Shown here: piece by piece, positions 38,295 to 47,899 of the stretch | Layout of the letters: each line of letters begins with the position of its first letter | How positions within the stretch are numbered: the stretch's first letter is position 1 | Source: Neorhodopirellula lusitana | GTDB taxonomy: Bacteria > Planctomycetota > Planctomycetia > Pirellulales > Pirellulaceae | Length of the DNA stretch: 64,000 nt | Assembly (NCBI RefSeq): GCF_900182915.1 | Contig: NZ_FXUG01000013.1 | Location: 62,001-126,000 of the forward strand | Reading direction: 5' to 3' | The notes under the pieces: model-generated | What the model saw: the letters and a program-made list of their open reading frames with translations, nothing else | What the model was told of the DNA's origin: nothing | The model's database searches: none | Position numbers and translations under genes: made by a program

Positions 38295-38703
38295 CTTGTC
38301 GCGTTCAGCAATCGGCAGATGATTTCATACCGGCGGGATTGGATCTTGTGAAAGATCCTTCAACGCGTGAATCTTTCACAAGATCCACTACGGTAGGGTT
38401 TCATTCGCCGCTTGTGTTCGCCGGCAAGTGTTCCCGCGATTCCGCTGATTCAGGCTTCCTGATCGTGCGGGATCGGTTGTGCGGGATGTTGTCGATAGGC
38501 AACCGCCTGGGCTTGTGGTGTGCGTGGGTCGGTGGACCTGGTTCGCTAATCTTGCGTGGCCGTCGCTCCAGCGTCTGCCTCGTGTAATCGGTGGGATAGG
38601 CTTCCAATTTAATTCCAATGCCGAAGTTATCGAACGACTGCTCGCCGGCGAGCTGCCATAGAAAACATTCGAGTACCTCATCATTCAGGAGAGAGAAATC
38701 CCC
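38295..38703. other. Intergenic stretch between pyrG and the DUF1844 gene
   Basis: This 409-base gap has the perfect inverted repeat at 38342-38387 and no supported gene. The right part, before AGGAGAGAG at the next start, should hold the DUF1844 promoter. Reading frames inside it have no recognisable protein features. Confidence 0.5.
38342..38387. repeat. Perfect 16-base inverted repeat downstream of pyrG
   Basis: GGATCTTGTGAAAGAT (38342-38357) and ATCTTTCACAAGATCC (38372-38387) are exact reverse complements around a 14-base loop. It may be the pyrG terminator, though no T run follows, or a mobile or regulatory palindrome. Confidence 0.75.
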
Positions 38704-39228
38704 ATGACTTCACCTAGTGAGAATGAACCTGCACCGAAGATCATCGTTGACTCGGATTGGAAAGAGCAGGTCGCCAAGGAAAAGGAAACGTTGAGTGAGC
38801 AGGAAGCCGCCAATGAATCTGCGGCTGACGCTCCGGAAGCGGCATCCACTGAGGCTCCGGCAAGCGATGTTTCGACTGCTGACGATGCCATCGCGGAAGG
38901 TGTCGCGGAAGGTGTCGCGGAAGGTGCGGCGGACGACGTTGCAACGACTCCGGAAGCGGAGCTGCCGCAAGGCGGCCCCCAGCTTCCACCGGCCAGTTTC
39001 GAAGTGTTGATATCGATGTTGTTCACGCAAGCGATTTCGGCGTTGGGACAAATGCCCGGTCCGGATGGTGGGCAGACCAAGGTTGACAAGCCGATGGCCA
39101 AGCACACGATCGATACCCTCGAAATGCTTGAGACCAAAACGAAGGGCAACCTGTCCGATCAAGAATCCAAGATGTTGACCGAGGCCTTGCATGCCTTGCG
39201 AATGACGTACGTCGGCGTTCGCGGTTAA
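38704..39228 (+). CDS. DUF1844 protein
   Basis: The start has AGGAGAGAG about ten bases upstream. The 174-residue product opens with KIIVDSDWKEQV, has a low-complexity acidic/Ala-rich middle, and ends in the conserved DUF1844 helices LPPASFEVLISMLFTQAISALGQMPGP and KHTIDTLEMLETKTKGNLSDQESKML. Three copies of the 12-base unit GCGGAAGGTGTC (38893-38928, the last degenerate) encode GVAE repeats in the middle. DUF1844 proteins are small and widespread in planctomycetes and some other phyla, without a known role. Confidence 0.9.
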   Translation: MTSPSENEPAPKIIVDSDWKEQVAKEKETLSEQEAANESAADAPEAASTEAPASDVSTADDAIAEGVAEGVAEGAADDVATTPEAELPQGGPQLPPASFEVLISMLFTQAISALGQMPGPDGGQTKVDKPMAKHTIDTLEMLETKTKGNLSDQESKMLTEALHALRMTYVGVRG

Positions 39229-39368
39229 GCATCTCGGGCTACGTATTTCTGGCGGGTGTGCCTTGATTGAGGTCGCCCCCGCCTGCTTTTCGATTCTGTT
39301 GCCGGATTGTTGCGGCCGCGGAACACGATGCTTCACTACTGCAAGACCGCCGATTTTCACTCGCCCTT

Positions 39369-42300
39369 ATGAATCAACTGAGTCCTAACGCGATGCCGAA
39401 TTTTCGCCCGTTGTGCAAAGCCTGGTTTGTGTTGTTTGTTTTCGTGGCGTTCGCTTGGGTGGACGCCCGGTTGCCGAGTCGGACGCACGCGGAAGAGAAG
39501 GCAGCCGATCCTGCTGCGATGGCGATCTACGCGGATGCGGCCAACTTTCAAACCAACGGCGCGGTGGATCTGGCCATCGAACAGTGGAAGGATTTTCTTG
39601 ACAAGTATCCCAAGCATGAGCTCGCTCCCAAGGCGGCGCATTATCTTGGTGTCTGCTACATGCAGGTGGATCCGCCGCAGTTGATCGAGGCTGCGAAGTC
39701 GTTTGGGGTGGCGTTGCAGGACAAAGAGTACGACCTGCGAGAAGAAAGTTTGTCGAATCGGGGGTGGTGTTTTTACGCCGTTGCGATGGCCAACGAACCG
39801 GTTGATAAAGGGTTCTTGCAAGAGTCGCTTGGCGCTTACCAACAGTTGTTGAAAGAGCGTCCCAAGACGCGCTATCGCGACCGAGCCTATTTCTATAGTG
39901 GCGAGTCCTCGTACTCGCTTGGTAAGCCGCAAGAGGCGATCGACTACTACAGCAAGCTGCTGCAGATGAGTGACGCCGATGAGTCTTCACTTCGCTGTGA
40001 CGCGTTGTACGCTCGTGGCGTTGCCCAGGAAGAACTGAACCAGGGAGATGCAGCCGCAAAGTCTTATCAGCAATTGCTCAGCTCGTGTGCTGACACCGAC
40101 TTGGTGGTTGATGTCTTGTTGCGGTTGGGCGACTTGCAGGTTGCCGGAGCCAAGTTTGACGAAGCGGTTGAGTCATTCGCAAAGGTGGTGGACGATACGA
40201 CTGGGTTGGCCACGGATGACGATCAGGCGTACGCGATTTTCCGCCAAGCGTATTCGCTGGTTCGCTTGAGTAAGCCAGACGAAGCTGCGAAGCGATACGA
40301 GCAATTGGTCGCTGATTTCCCACAGTCGCGTTACACATCGGCGGCGATGATGGCGGCCGCTCAGACCCGCTATCAGGCTGGGGATACGGCACTGGCCGCG
40401 GATGGATTCCGCCGCGTGCTTGCTGGTGATGATTTAGTTGCCAGCACCGAGGCGGCGCACTGGTTGGCACGAATTGATTTGAGTGCCGCCACAGATGCTG
40501 CGGATGGATCGACCGCCCGAACGGAGGCCGCTCAGTCCGCGTTTGATGTTGCGTCAGGGCAGATCAAGATTGGCTCCGAAGGACCGTACCAGCTGAACCT
40601 GGAATTGGATGCGGCGGAGGCGTTGTCGTTTCTTCCCGATCGACTTGAAGAAGCACTGCAGCGTTTCGAATCGGCCGCCAATCTCTCGCCTACCTCACCG
40701 CTGGCTCCCCGTGCAATCTACAACGCTGCGTTCACGGCGTTGGCCTTGGGGAAGCATGAAAAGGCACAGCAACTTGCGGACGACTTCACACGACGTTTTG
40801 CCAGTGACCCACTCGCCCCTGATGCCGCATTCATCAGTGCTGAATCTCGTTTGCTGGGCGGGAATCCCGATGCGGCTGCATCGCGATACGTCGCGTTAAT
40901 CGAGAAGGCGGAGTACCAAACGAATTCGCAGCGTCCCATGTGGATTTTGAGAGCAGCGTCTGCGTTGACGTCGGCCGAAAAACCAGCCGATGCAGTGGCA
41001 TTGATTTCCAAAAACTTGGACGCACTGAAAACTCCTGCGTTGAAGGCGGAGGCGTTCCTATTGCGGGGCCAAGCTGAGCTGAAGAACGGTGACACTGCCA
41101 AAGCGGCGGAGTCGTTCAAGGCAAGTCGGACAGCCGACCCCACTTGGGCTCGCAGTGACGAAGCGTTCTTGTTGGCGGGCAACGCCCAGGCGTCGTCAGG
41201 GAACCAGGAAGCCGCCGCGGGAATTTGGAAAGAGCTGGTGAGTAGTTCGCCAAAGTCGAAGATCGCTGCTCAAGCAGGATACAAGTTGGGCCAGATGGCC
41301 AGCGATGCGGGTGATTACGAAGAAGCGATTGAACGGTTTGATGGTGTGCTCGTGGATCGACGTGATCCTGCATTGGTGCCGTTTGCCATGTACGGGAAAG
41401 GTTGGGCTGAAATCCAACTGGAACGCTACGCACCGGCCGTGCAAACGTTGGATGCGGTGACAAGTGAATTCCCCAAACATGCGATCTATGACGATGCATT
41501 GTTGGCCAAGGGAATCGCCAAACGGAACCTGAAACAAAACACCGCTGCCCGCGAAGACCTGCAAAAGTTTCTTGACACCAAGCCAACCGGCATCCACCTC
41601 GGACACGGTTTGTATGAATTGTCACTTGTTGAACAGAACGAGAATGATTCGAAGGCTGCTGCTGAAACACTCGCTCGTTTGGCTAGCGAAGTGCCGGACT
41701 ACCCCGGCATGGATAAAGTGCTTTACGAGCTCGGTTGGTCGTTGCGGGAATCGGGGGACGAGGCGGGGGCGATCAAGCAGTTTGAATCCTTGATGCAGCA
41801 GTACCCGGATAACTCCATGCTTGGCGAAGCGGCGTACTTCGTTGGCCAGAAATACTACGGCGATGAACAGTGGGACGCGTCGGCAAACGCTTTCGCGGTT
41901 GCAGTTGAAAAAGCACCGGGCCCGGACTTGCTTGAAAAGTCGCTCTATCGTTTGGGCTGGTCCCAATTCAATGCGGGTCACTACCCGGAAGCCGAAGCGG
42001 TGTTCGTTCGCCAGTTCCGTGAAGCGAGTGACGGCGAACTGATTTTGGATGCGATGATGATGGTCGGTGAGTCGCGGTTCAAGCAGGACCGGTTTTCCGA
42101 TGCTTTGCGAGCGTACGGAAAAGCACGCGAGAAGATTCAGGCAGACAATGACACAGGCAAAACGCTGCGTGACGGTGCCGAGCGTCAGGTGCGTGAATTG
42201 ACGCTGCTGCATGGCGGGCAAGCCGCCGCCCAGTTGAAGCAATGGGACGACGCTGTTGGTTGGTACGACGAACTGCGTGAGCGTTTCCCTGCGACAACCT

Positions 42301-42728
42301 ATTTACCGCAGGTGTTCTATGAAACGGGTTTTGCTTACCAACAGGCTGGCAATGAAACGCAGGCGTTGAAGTTGTTTGGTCAGGTGGCTGATAACTACCG
42401 AAACGTGCTGGCGGCGCGAGCTCGGTTCATGATGGGTGAGATCTATTTCACTCAAAAAGAATTCTCCAAAGCGATCCCCGAATTCCAGCGAGTGATGTTT
42501 GGTTTCGGAGCGGAAAAGGCTCCCGACGACATTAAGAACTGGCAAGCGAAGAGCGGCTTTGAAGCAGGCCGTTGCGCTGAATTGCTGGTTGACGCTGCTC
42601 AAACTGAATCTGCGAAAAATAAAGCACGCGGCTACGCTGTGAAGTTCTATCAGTATGTCGTCGACAAACACCCCAATCATGAATTGTCGGCCAAGGCGGC
42701 AGAACGCCTTCGTTCACTGAAGGCTTGA
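39369..42728 (+). CDS. Exported TPR-repeat protein
   Basis: From ATG 39369 (or 39393) the product has about 1119 residues, with a signal peptide (core WFVLFVFVAFAWVDA, cut near THAEE). The rest is made of tetratricopeptide repeats in many copies (e.g. AIEQWKDFLDKYPKHELAPKAAHYLGVCYMQ, EAIDYYSKLLQMSDADESSLRCDALYARG), like YbgF/CpoB and BamD-type envelope proteins but much longer. It is probably periplasmic. The ExbB gene starts about 50 bases later and ExbD and a toroid protein follow, so the TPR protein is likely part of that energised envelope complex. Confidence 0.88.
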   Translation: MNQLSPNAMPNFRPLCKAWFVLFVFVAFAWVDARLPSRTHAEEKAADPAAMAIYADAANFQTNGAVDLAIEQWKDFLDKYPKHELAPKAAHYLGVCYMQVDPPQLIEAAKSFGVALQDKEYDLREESLSNRGWCFYAVAMANEPVDKGFLQESLGAYQQLLKERPKTRYRDRAYFYSGESSYSLGKPQEAIDYYSKLLQMSDADESSLRCDALYARGVAQEELNQGDAAAKSYQQLLSSCADTDLVVDVLLRLGDLQVAGAKFDEAVESFAKVVDDTTGLATDDDQAYAIFRQAYSLVRLSKPDEAAKRYEQLVADFPQSRYTSAAMMAAAQTRYQAGDTALAADGFRRVLAGDDLVASTEAAHWLARIDLSAATDAADGSTARTEAAQSAFDVASGQIKIGSEGPYQLNLELDAAEALSFLPDRLEEALQRFESAANLSPTSPLAPRAIYNAAFTALALGKHEKAQQLADDFTRRFASDPLAPDAAFISAESRLLGGNPDAAASRYVALIEKAEYQTNSQRPMWILRAASALTSAEKPADAVALISKNLDALKTPALKAEAFLLRGQAELKNGDTAKAAESFKASRTADPTWARSDEAFLLAGNAQASSGNQEAAAGIWKELVSSSPKSKIAAQAGYKLGQMASDAGDYEEAIERFDGVLVDRRDPALVPFAMYGKGWAEIQLERYAPAVQTLDAVTSEFPKHAIYDDALLAKGIAKRNLKQNTAAREDLQKFLDTKPTGIHLGHGLYELSLVEQNENDSKAAAETLARLASEVPDYPGMDKVLYELGWSLRESGDEAGAIKQFESLMQQYPDNSMLGEAAYFVGQKYYGDEQWDASANAFAVAVEKAPGPDLLEKSLYRLGWSQFNAGHYPEAEAVFVRQFREASDGELILDAMMMVGESRFKQDRFSDALRAYGKAREKIQADNDTGKTLRDGAERQVRELTLLHGGQAAAQLKQWDDAVGWYDELRERFPATTYLPQVFYETGFAYQQAGNETQALKLFGQVADNYRNVLAARARFMMGEIYFTQKEFSKAIPEFQRVMFGFGAEKAPDDIKNWQAKSGFEAGRCAELLVDAAQTESAKNKARGYAVKFYQYVVDKHPNHELSAKAAERLRSLKA

Positions 42729-42782
42729 TGATAAACTGTTCACCCGAACATGGCTCCGAATTTTGAAAACGAAAGCTTACGC

Positions 42783-43805
42783 ATGACTTTTTTCTCGTCC
42801 GCTACCAAGCGACTCGCGAGGCCTGTTTCTCAGGATCGTTTGAGTCCCCGCACGAGCTTATGGGCGTTGGGCCTGGCGATGGCGTTGGTGTTTTCGATCA
42901 CTGGCATCCCCGGCGGATGGAATGCTGCAGTGTCGGCGCAGGATACCGCTGATGATGTGATCGTCGACGCCGCTGACATTGAATCGGTGATGAACGAAGC
43001 TCCCGACGACGGCCAGCAACTGGGCAGTGATCAGCCTTCAGGCATCGACCTTTTGTCGCTGATTTCTCGCGGTGGTTGGTTCATGTTGCCGATCGGTTTG
43101 ATGAGCATGCTGGTCGTCACGCTAACGATTGAACGAACGCTGTCGCTGCGAACGCGTAAGATCATTCCACCTGAATTGGTCGAGGAGTTGGGCGAGTTGG
43201 TTGCCAACCAAGATCACTTCCCGCCCGCGACCGCATACGAAGTTTGCCAAGAAAACCGGTCTCCTGCTGGCCGCGTGATCGCATCGATGTTGATGCGGAC
43301 GGGACAACCGCTTGGCGAGATTGAGCGAGCCGCTACGGAAACGATTCAGCGGGAAGCGGATCGTTATGCGGCTCCGGTGCGTTGGTTAACGCTGGCCGCT
43401 GCTGCGACACCTTTGATGGGATTGCTGGGGACGGTATGGGGCATGATTGTGGCTTTCCACCAGTCCAGTACTTTGACGGCGGACCGCAGCCGAAGCGAGC
43501 AATTGTCCGAGGGGATTTACACCGCGCTTGTGACCACGCTGGCTGGTTTGGTGGTGGCGATTCCTGCGGCGATCTTTGCTCAGTATCTGGAAAATCGAAT
43601 CACCAAATTGTTCCAGCGGATCGAGGAACTTGCCTTTGCGGTCGCGCCGGGGTTGGTTCGGTTTACGGGACGTTCGAAATTGGACATTGATGGCAATCTG
43701 CGGCCAATTGATGGTGCCGCGCCGCCACCGGTTAACTCGCTGCCGCCGGTTGATGGACAACACGCCAACGGTTCCCCCGCTCCTCCACCAGTGGCTTCAA
43801 ACTGA
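42783..43805 (+). CDS. MotA/TolQ/ExbB-family proton channel protein
   Basis: The start is taken at 42783; 42750 is possible. The 340-residue protein has an N-terminal signal-like hydrophobic segment, a polar linker, then three membrane helices: GGWFMLPIGLMSMLVVTLTIERTLSL, WLTLAAAATPLMGLLGTVWGMIVAF and YTALVTTLAGLVVAIPAAIFAQYL. The second and third carry the family motif with GLLGTVWGMI and the conserved Thr/Pro. ExbB/TolQ form the stator that uses the proton gradient. The C-terminus is proline-rich. The extra N-terminal segment is usual in planctomycete and delta-proteobacterial versions. Confidence 0.93.
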   Translation: MTFFSSATKRLARPVSQDRLSPRTSLWALGLAMALVFSITGIPGGWNAAVSAQDTADDVIVDAADIESVMNEAPDDGQQLGSDQPSGIDLLSLISRGGWFMLPIGLMSMLVVTLTIERTLSLRTRKIIPPELVEELGELVANQDHFPPATAYEVCQENRSPAGRVIASMLMRTGQPLGEIERAATETIQREADRYAAPVRWLTLAAAATPLMGLLGTVWGMIVAFHQSSTLTADRSRSEQLSEGIYTALVTTLAGLVVAIPAAIFAQYLENRITKLFQRIEELAFAVAPGLVRFTGRSKLDIDGNLRPIDGAAPPPVNSLPPVDGQHANGSPAPPPVASN

Positions 43806-44227
43806 TGGCTATTGAACTGAAACGATCGAACATCGCCGGGACGCTGAGTTTGACTCCGCTGATCGATGTCGTGTTCTTGCTGCTGATCTTTTTCCTTGTG
43901 ACAAGCGAGTTTGAGGACGAAGAACGTCGCCTCGATATCGTATTGCCCTCGGCGACCAGTGCCGTTCCGATGACCAGCAAGCCTCGCGAGGTCGTGGTCG
44001 ACATCGACGAATCAGGCAAGATTTACATGCGAGGAAAAGTGACACCGATGGAAGAACTCGAAGAACTGCTCAAGAAGGCGGTCGCCAGCAATCCAACAAA
44101 TCAAACGGTGGTCATTCGTGCCGATCAATCGGCGAGTTTTCAGCCGGTCGTGAACGTGATGGACGTGTGCAACCGCACCGGAGTCAGTGACTACAGCGTG
44201 ACAACGAAGGATGGGCCGTCGGGTTGA
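43805..44227 (+). CDS. ExbD/TolR-family protein
   Basis: The start overlaps the ExbB stop (TGATG), so the two are coupled. The 140-residue product has one N-terminal membrane helix with the functional Asp: LTPLIDVVFLLLIFFLVTS, then a periplasmic domain with VVVDIDESGKIYMRGK and VVIRADQSASFQPVVNVMDVC. It pairs with ExbB to pass proton flow into periplasmic work. No TonB or TolA gene is adjacent; the following gene takes that place. Confidence 0.95.
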   Translation: MAIELKRSNIAGTLSLTPLIDVVFLLLIFFLVTSEFEDEERRLDIVLPSATSAVPMTSKPREVVVDIDESGKIYMRGKVTPMEELEELLKKAVASNPTNQTVVIRADQSASFQPVVNVMDVCNRTGVSDYSVTTKDGPSG

Positions 44228-44389
44228 TCCCCCGATTTGTCTTTTCGGGTTTCGCGTCTGAACCCGGTGTTTGCATTCCTGGTGTCTGAGTGACAGACAG
44301 ACCGTTTTGACGCCTAATCCTTATCGTGTCCACGCCGCGTTACTGCCTCGACTTCCGAACCGCTCCACTCGATACTCATCGTTCTTTTT

Positions 44390-47161
44390 GTGACAACGTC
44401 TAGCACGCCACCGCCTCCACATTCGGCCAACCCATTGTTGCCGCCCGAAGAGTTGGATATCGACCAAGCCGAAAGGATGTGGCCGCTCGATTTGGGCATG
44501 ACTGCGCTCGGTGGGTTGGTGCTGTACATGGTGCTGACGAACTTCGCGTTCGACGACCCGCGTTGGTTGTACAACGCGTGGACGTACTTGATCTTGGTGC
44601 CACTGATCACACTTGGGATTTCAGCAACGCTGCATTTGATCGCGTCGCGTTACGTTCAAAAATCGGTTCAGGTTGGCTTTCTGTTCAGCACGATCGTGCA
44701 CTTGCTGTTGCTGATCCTGGCGATTCGGTGGGTCATCTTCCCTCATTATTTCCCAGAAGCGTTCGCGGGCGTGAAGCCGGATCGATCGCCCATTCGGAAG
44801 ACGGTTCCGGAATACCTATTCCAGAAGCCAACCGAAACGAAGTCCGCCACGCCGGATTGGTCACAGCCCGTGGATGCGGAAACGACTTCGCGTGTCATCC
44901 CTCGCGAAGAACGTCAGCTTCCTCCGGTGCAGCGATCCGCACCCAAACTGGAAGTGCCACAGCCGAGTCAGCCGCAACAGAACGCACCCCAGAAGTTCTT
45001 GATGAAGCGGCCTGAACCGGTCGCGTCGCAGCCGAAACCTGCTGACTCGCCGTCGAAGCTGGCACGCCGGCGAGTCCAGCGTGACGCTCCTTCCATCGTC
45101 AGTGAATCGGCACCGGAAGCTCCGGCCGTTGAGACAACCTCGGTGCCAGCCGCAGAGGTGGCACGGGCTGAAAAAGCTGACCAGCCGCGTCGTCCCAAAC
45201 GCCAGCGAAGTAAGCCGTCGATGTCGATCGCGGCCGCCGCGCCTGATTTACCAAAGGTGGATGCGACTTTTTCACCAACGCCGGCGATTCGTCGACTTGC
45301 CGATTCGATGCCTCAGGTCGGAACGTCCGGTGTGGCTCGCGATCGTAGCCAGCGTCTTCGTACGGAACGGGCAGCCCCGGCTGGATCCGCTCCGGCGCCG
45401 CCAACCGTTGCCGTGGCCAAGTTGGACGTCGGTGCGGAGCGAATGTTGGTGCCCTTGGATACGCCGATGCAGCGTCGCAGTGAAGCAGTGGGGGCCCAAA
45501 TCTCGGCCGCGCCAGCCGATACACCTTCACCGAGCCTAAGCAGCGAGGAGTCTGACTCGACTGGGGACCTGCCCCAGCGCAATGAGCTCGCATCCATGGC
45601 AGGCATGCCTCAGCCAAAGATGGAAGACATCGGTCGCCCTCGATCGGCGCGGCGTCGTGGTCGCGGCGGGCAGGGTGAAGCAGCGGGTCAAGCACCGGAC
45701 GTGGGTGCGATCGCGGAAATGATGGCGGACGCGGCTGATTCGGATGGCGAAGCCGGTGATGACGACGAAGAGTTGTCTGCAATGGCGAAGCGTGAACTCG
45801 ACGTGGAACGATCCAGTTCGTCAGCGGAATCGGATTTGCCTGAGTTATCCGCTTCGGCCGATCCGGTCTTTGAGCTCGATGCCCCCGATGGGCCTGTTGG
45901 TTTGGCCAAGATGTTCACCGAGAAGGCCGGGATGGTCCCGTCCGAAGAGCCTGTTGAAATGGCATCGATGGACATGAAACGGGATCCACGACCTCGTCGC
46001 GAAGTCGGCGGCCCGGTCACCCCGGCCGGAATGGCGATCGCAGCGGTGGAACAGTTCAGTCGTCGTGTGCAACGCACCAACGGTGGTGCTGCTCCCGCAC
46101 CAGCGGGCATGGTGGGGCCAGCTACCGAAGAGGCGATCGAGTTGGGCCTGGCCTATTTGTCTTCCATTCAAAACCCCGATGGAAGTTGGTCGCTGCAAGG
46201 GCATGGCGAAGACGTCCTGTTACGCAGTGATACTGCGGCGACGGGGATGTGCTTGTTGGCGTTTCAAGGTGCGGGGTATACCCATCGTCAGCATCAGTAC
46301 GCCGCCGTGGTCGCCAAGGGGCTTGAGTTTCTGGTGCGAAATCAGAAGACCAACGGAGATCTCTACCGACTGGAGAATCCGGTGAGTGATGCGAATGTAG
46401 CGTTGTACTCGCACGGAATCGCCGCGTTGGCGATGAGTGAAGCGTACGGCATGACCCAGGACAGCGAACTTCGCGAACCGGCGCAGATGTGTCTCAATTA
46501 CATTGAGGCGACGCAACACTCACGGCGTGGTGGTTGGCGATACACGCCCCAGGTCAGTAGCGACACGAGCGTGACAGGCTGGATGATGATGGCGCTGAAG
46601 AGCGGTGACCTATCCGGCTTGGAGGTGTCGACGGATACCTACAAGGGCATCGAGCGTTGGTTAGGGCTCGCCAAGGTCAGCCCGACTCGGCGTGATTTGT
46701 ATGTTTACAATCCGTTTGCACCCAACACGCCCGAACAGGCTCACGGTCGCAAGGCCACACCGACGATGACGGCGGTCGGTATTTTGATGCGGATGTATAC
46801 GGGATGGAGTCGTGACAATCCGGACATGCAATCGGCGGCTGAATACATTTTGAAATACCCACCCAGCGTGGGCACGCGGCGAGTTCCCGAGCGTGATACC
46901 TATTATTGGTATTATGCGACCCAGGTGATGTTCCACATGGGCGGCGATTATTGGGACCGATGGAATCGGTATCTCAATCCGGTTTTAATCGACAGTCAAA
47001 TCAAGCGTGGCCCCGAGGCCGGTAGCTGGGACCCCGAGTTTCCGGTTCCTGACCGTTGGAGTCCCCATGGTGGTCGGCTGTATGTCAGTGCGATGAATCT
47101 GTTGAACTTGGAAGTCTACTACCGGCACTTGCCGATCTACGAAGAGACCGCAGGCGAATGA
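44390..47161 (+). CDS. Membrane-anchored alpha/alpha-toroid (squalene cyclase/prenyltransferase-like) protein
   Basis: The start is GTG at 44390. About 40 polar residues precede three membrane helices (LGMTALGGLVLYMVLTNFAF; YLILVPLITLGISATLHLIA; VGFLFSTIVHLLLLILAIRWVIF). Residues about 145-590 form a Pro-, Ala- and charge-rich, probably disordered linker. The C-terminal 330 residues are an alpha/alpha-toroid like that of prenyltransferases and squalene-hopene cyclase: QNPDGSWSLQG, AATGMCLLAFQGAGY, GGWRYTPQVSSDTSVTGWMM, and YWYYATQVMFHMGG. The DxDD catalytic motif of cyclases is not seen. With three helices the toroid is predicted to face the periplasm, next to the ExbBD it is encoded with. 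Anchor, linker and periplasmic domain resemble TonB/TolA in layout. Confidence 0.85.
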   Translation: MTTSSTPPPPHSANPLLPPEELDIDQAERMWPLDLGMTALGGLVLYMVLTNFAFDDPRWLYNAWTYLILVPLITLGISATLHLIASRYVQKSVQVGFLFSTIVHLLLLILAIRWVIFPHYFPEAFAGVKPDRSPIRKTVPEYLFQKPTETKSATPDWSQPVDAETTSRVIPREERQLPPVQRSAPKLEVPQPSQPQQNAPQKFLMKRPEPVASQPKPADSPSKLARRRVQRDAPSIVSESAPEAPAVETTSVPAAEVARAEKADQPRRPKRQRSKPSMSIAAAAPDLPKVDATFSPTPAIRRLADSMPQVGTSGVARDRSQRLRTERAAPAGSAPAPPTVAVAKLDVGAERMLVPLDTPMQRRSEAVGAQISAAPADTPSPSLSSEESDSTGDLPQRNELASMAGMPQPKMEDIGRPRSARRRGRGGQGEAAGQAPDVGAIAEMMADAADSDGEAGDDDEELSAMAKRELDVERSSSSAESDLPELSASADPVFELDAPDGPVGLAKMFTEKAGMVPSEEPVEMASMDMKRDPRPRREVGGPVTPAGMAIAAVEQFSRRVQRTNGGAAPAPAGMVGPATEEAIELGLAYLSSIQNPDGSWSLQGHGEDVLLRSDTAATGMCLLAFQGAGYTHRQHQYAAVVAKGLEFLVRNQKTNGDLYRLENPVSDANVALYSHGIAALAMSEAYGMTQDSELREPAQMCLNYIEATQHSRRGGWRYTPQVSSDTSVTGWMMMALKSGDLSGLEVSTDTYKGIERWLGLAKVSPTRRDLYVYNPFAPNTPEQAHGRKATPTMTAVGILMRMYTGWSRDNPDMQSAAEYILKYPPSVGTRRVPERDTYYWYYATQVMFHMGGDYWDRWNRYLNPVLIDSQIKRGPEAGSWDPEFPVPDRWSPHGGRLYVSAMNLLNLEVYYRHLPIYEETAGE

Positions 47162-47170
47162 TAGTTAGCG

Positions 47171-47575
47171 ATGCCCAATAGCCGCTTTCATCGTTGTTTG
47201 ATCGTGTTGGGGTATCTATGGGCGTCGCCCAATTCCCTGTTGGCGCTGGCGATTGGGTTGTTGCTAGGCGGTCGGTTTAAAATGGTTGACGGCGTGGTGG
47301 AAATCCACGGCAAGCACATCGCCCGAATCTTGCAGCGGTTTCCGAACCCGGCGGCAGCGATCACGATTGGGCATGTGGTCATGGGGCAAACGCTTCGCAT
47401 GCTTGACCAGACCCGGCGTCACGAACGGGTCCACGTTCAGCAATACGCTCGTTGGGGGCCATTCTTTTTGCCAGCCTACACGCTGGCGTCAGGTTTCCTG
47501 TATGCGATCGGCCGTGACGGCTATCGCGACAATCCTTTCGAAATCGAAGCCTTCGCCGTCGACGATCTTCGATAG
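47171..47575 (+). CDS. Small membrane protein with HExxH motif
   Basis: Nine bases after the toroid gene starts a 134-residue protein. It has an N-terminal hydrophobic segment (residues about 10-33), then GHVVMGQTLRMLDQTRRHERVHVQQYARWGPFF with the zinc-protease-like HERVH at 84-88, and NPFEIEAFA at 121-129, whose Glu could be the third metal ligand. The pattern belongs to a widespread uncharacterised family; protease activity is inferred only. Close spacing suggests it is the last gene of the ExbBD-toroid set. Confidence 0.8.
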   Translation: MPNSRFHRCLIVLGYLWASPNSLLALAIGLLLGGRFKMVDGVVEIHGKHIARILQRFPNPAAAITIGHVVMGQTLRMLDQTRRHERVHVQQYARWGPFFLPAYTLASGFLYAIGRDGYRDNPFEIEAFAVDDLR

Positions 47576-47899
47576 GACGACGGTTGGTAGGGACATCTTT
47601 GGAATATCGATGATCGGTCGTGGCGATTTGATCACGCGGCGAAGTCTTGAGCGTGGTCTGGTCTTGCTGTGTGGACGTGATCGACATCGACTATACTTTT
47701 CCACCTCGCCTTAAGTCCCCCCTACGACGCGCACTGCCCCCCAAACTGATGCGGAGGTCTGAGCTTCGAACTCATGTTGGCAGGTTGTTGCCTGGGTTGA
47801 ACTATTTCAGTCCTGTCAATCAATCTGGAACCGGAGATCGCCCTGCCACTGTTGCAGCGGTGTCAGTGTGTTTCCCTCACGATATCTAACGGAGCATCC
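47576..47899. other. Intergenic stretch without a recognisable gene
   Basis: This 324-base gap precedes the FAD oxidoreductase gene and should hold its promoter. I see no ORF with protein-like features, RNA gene or notable repeat. Confidence 0.45.
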
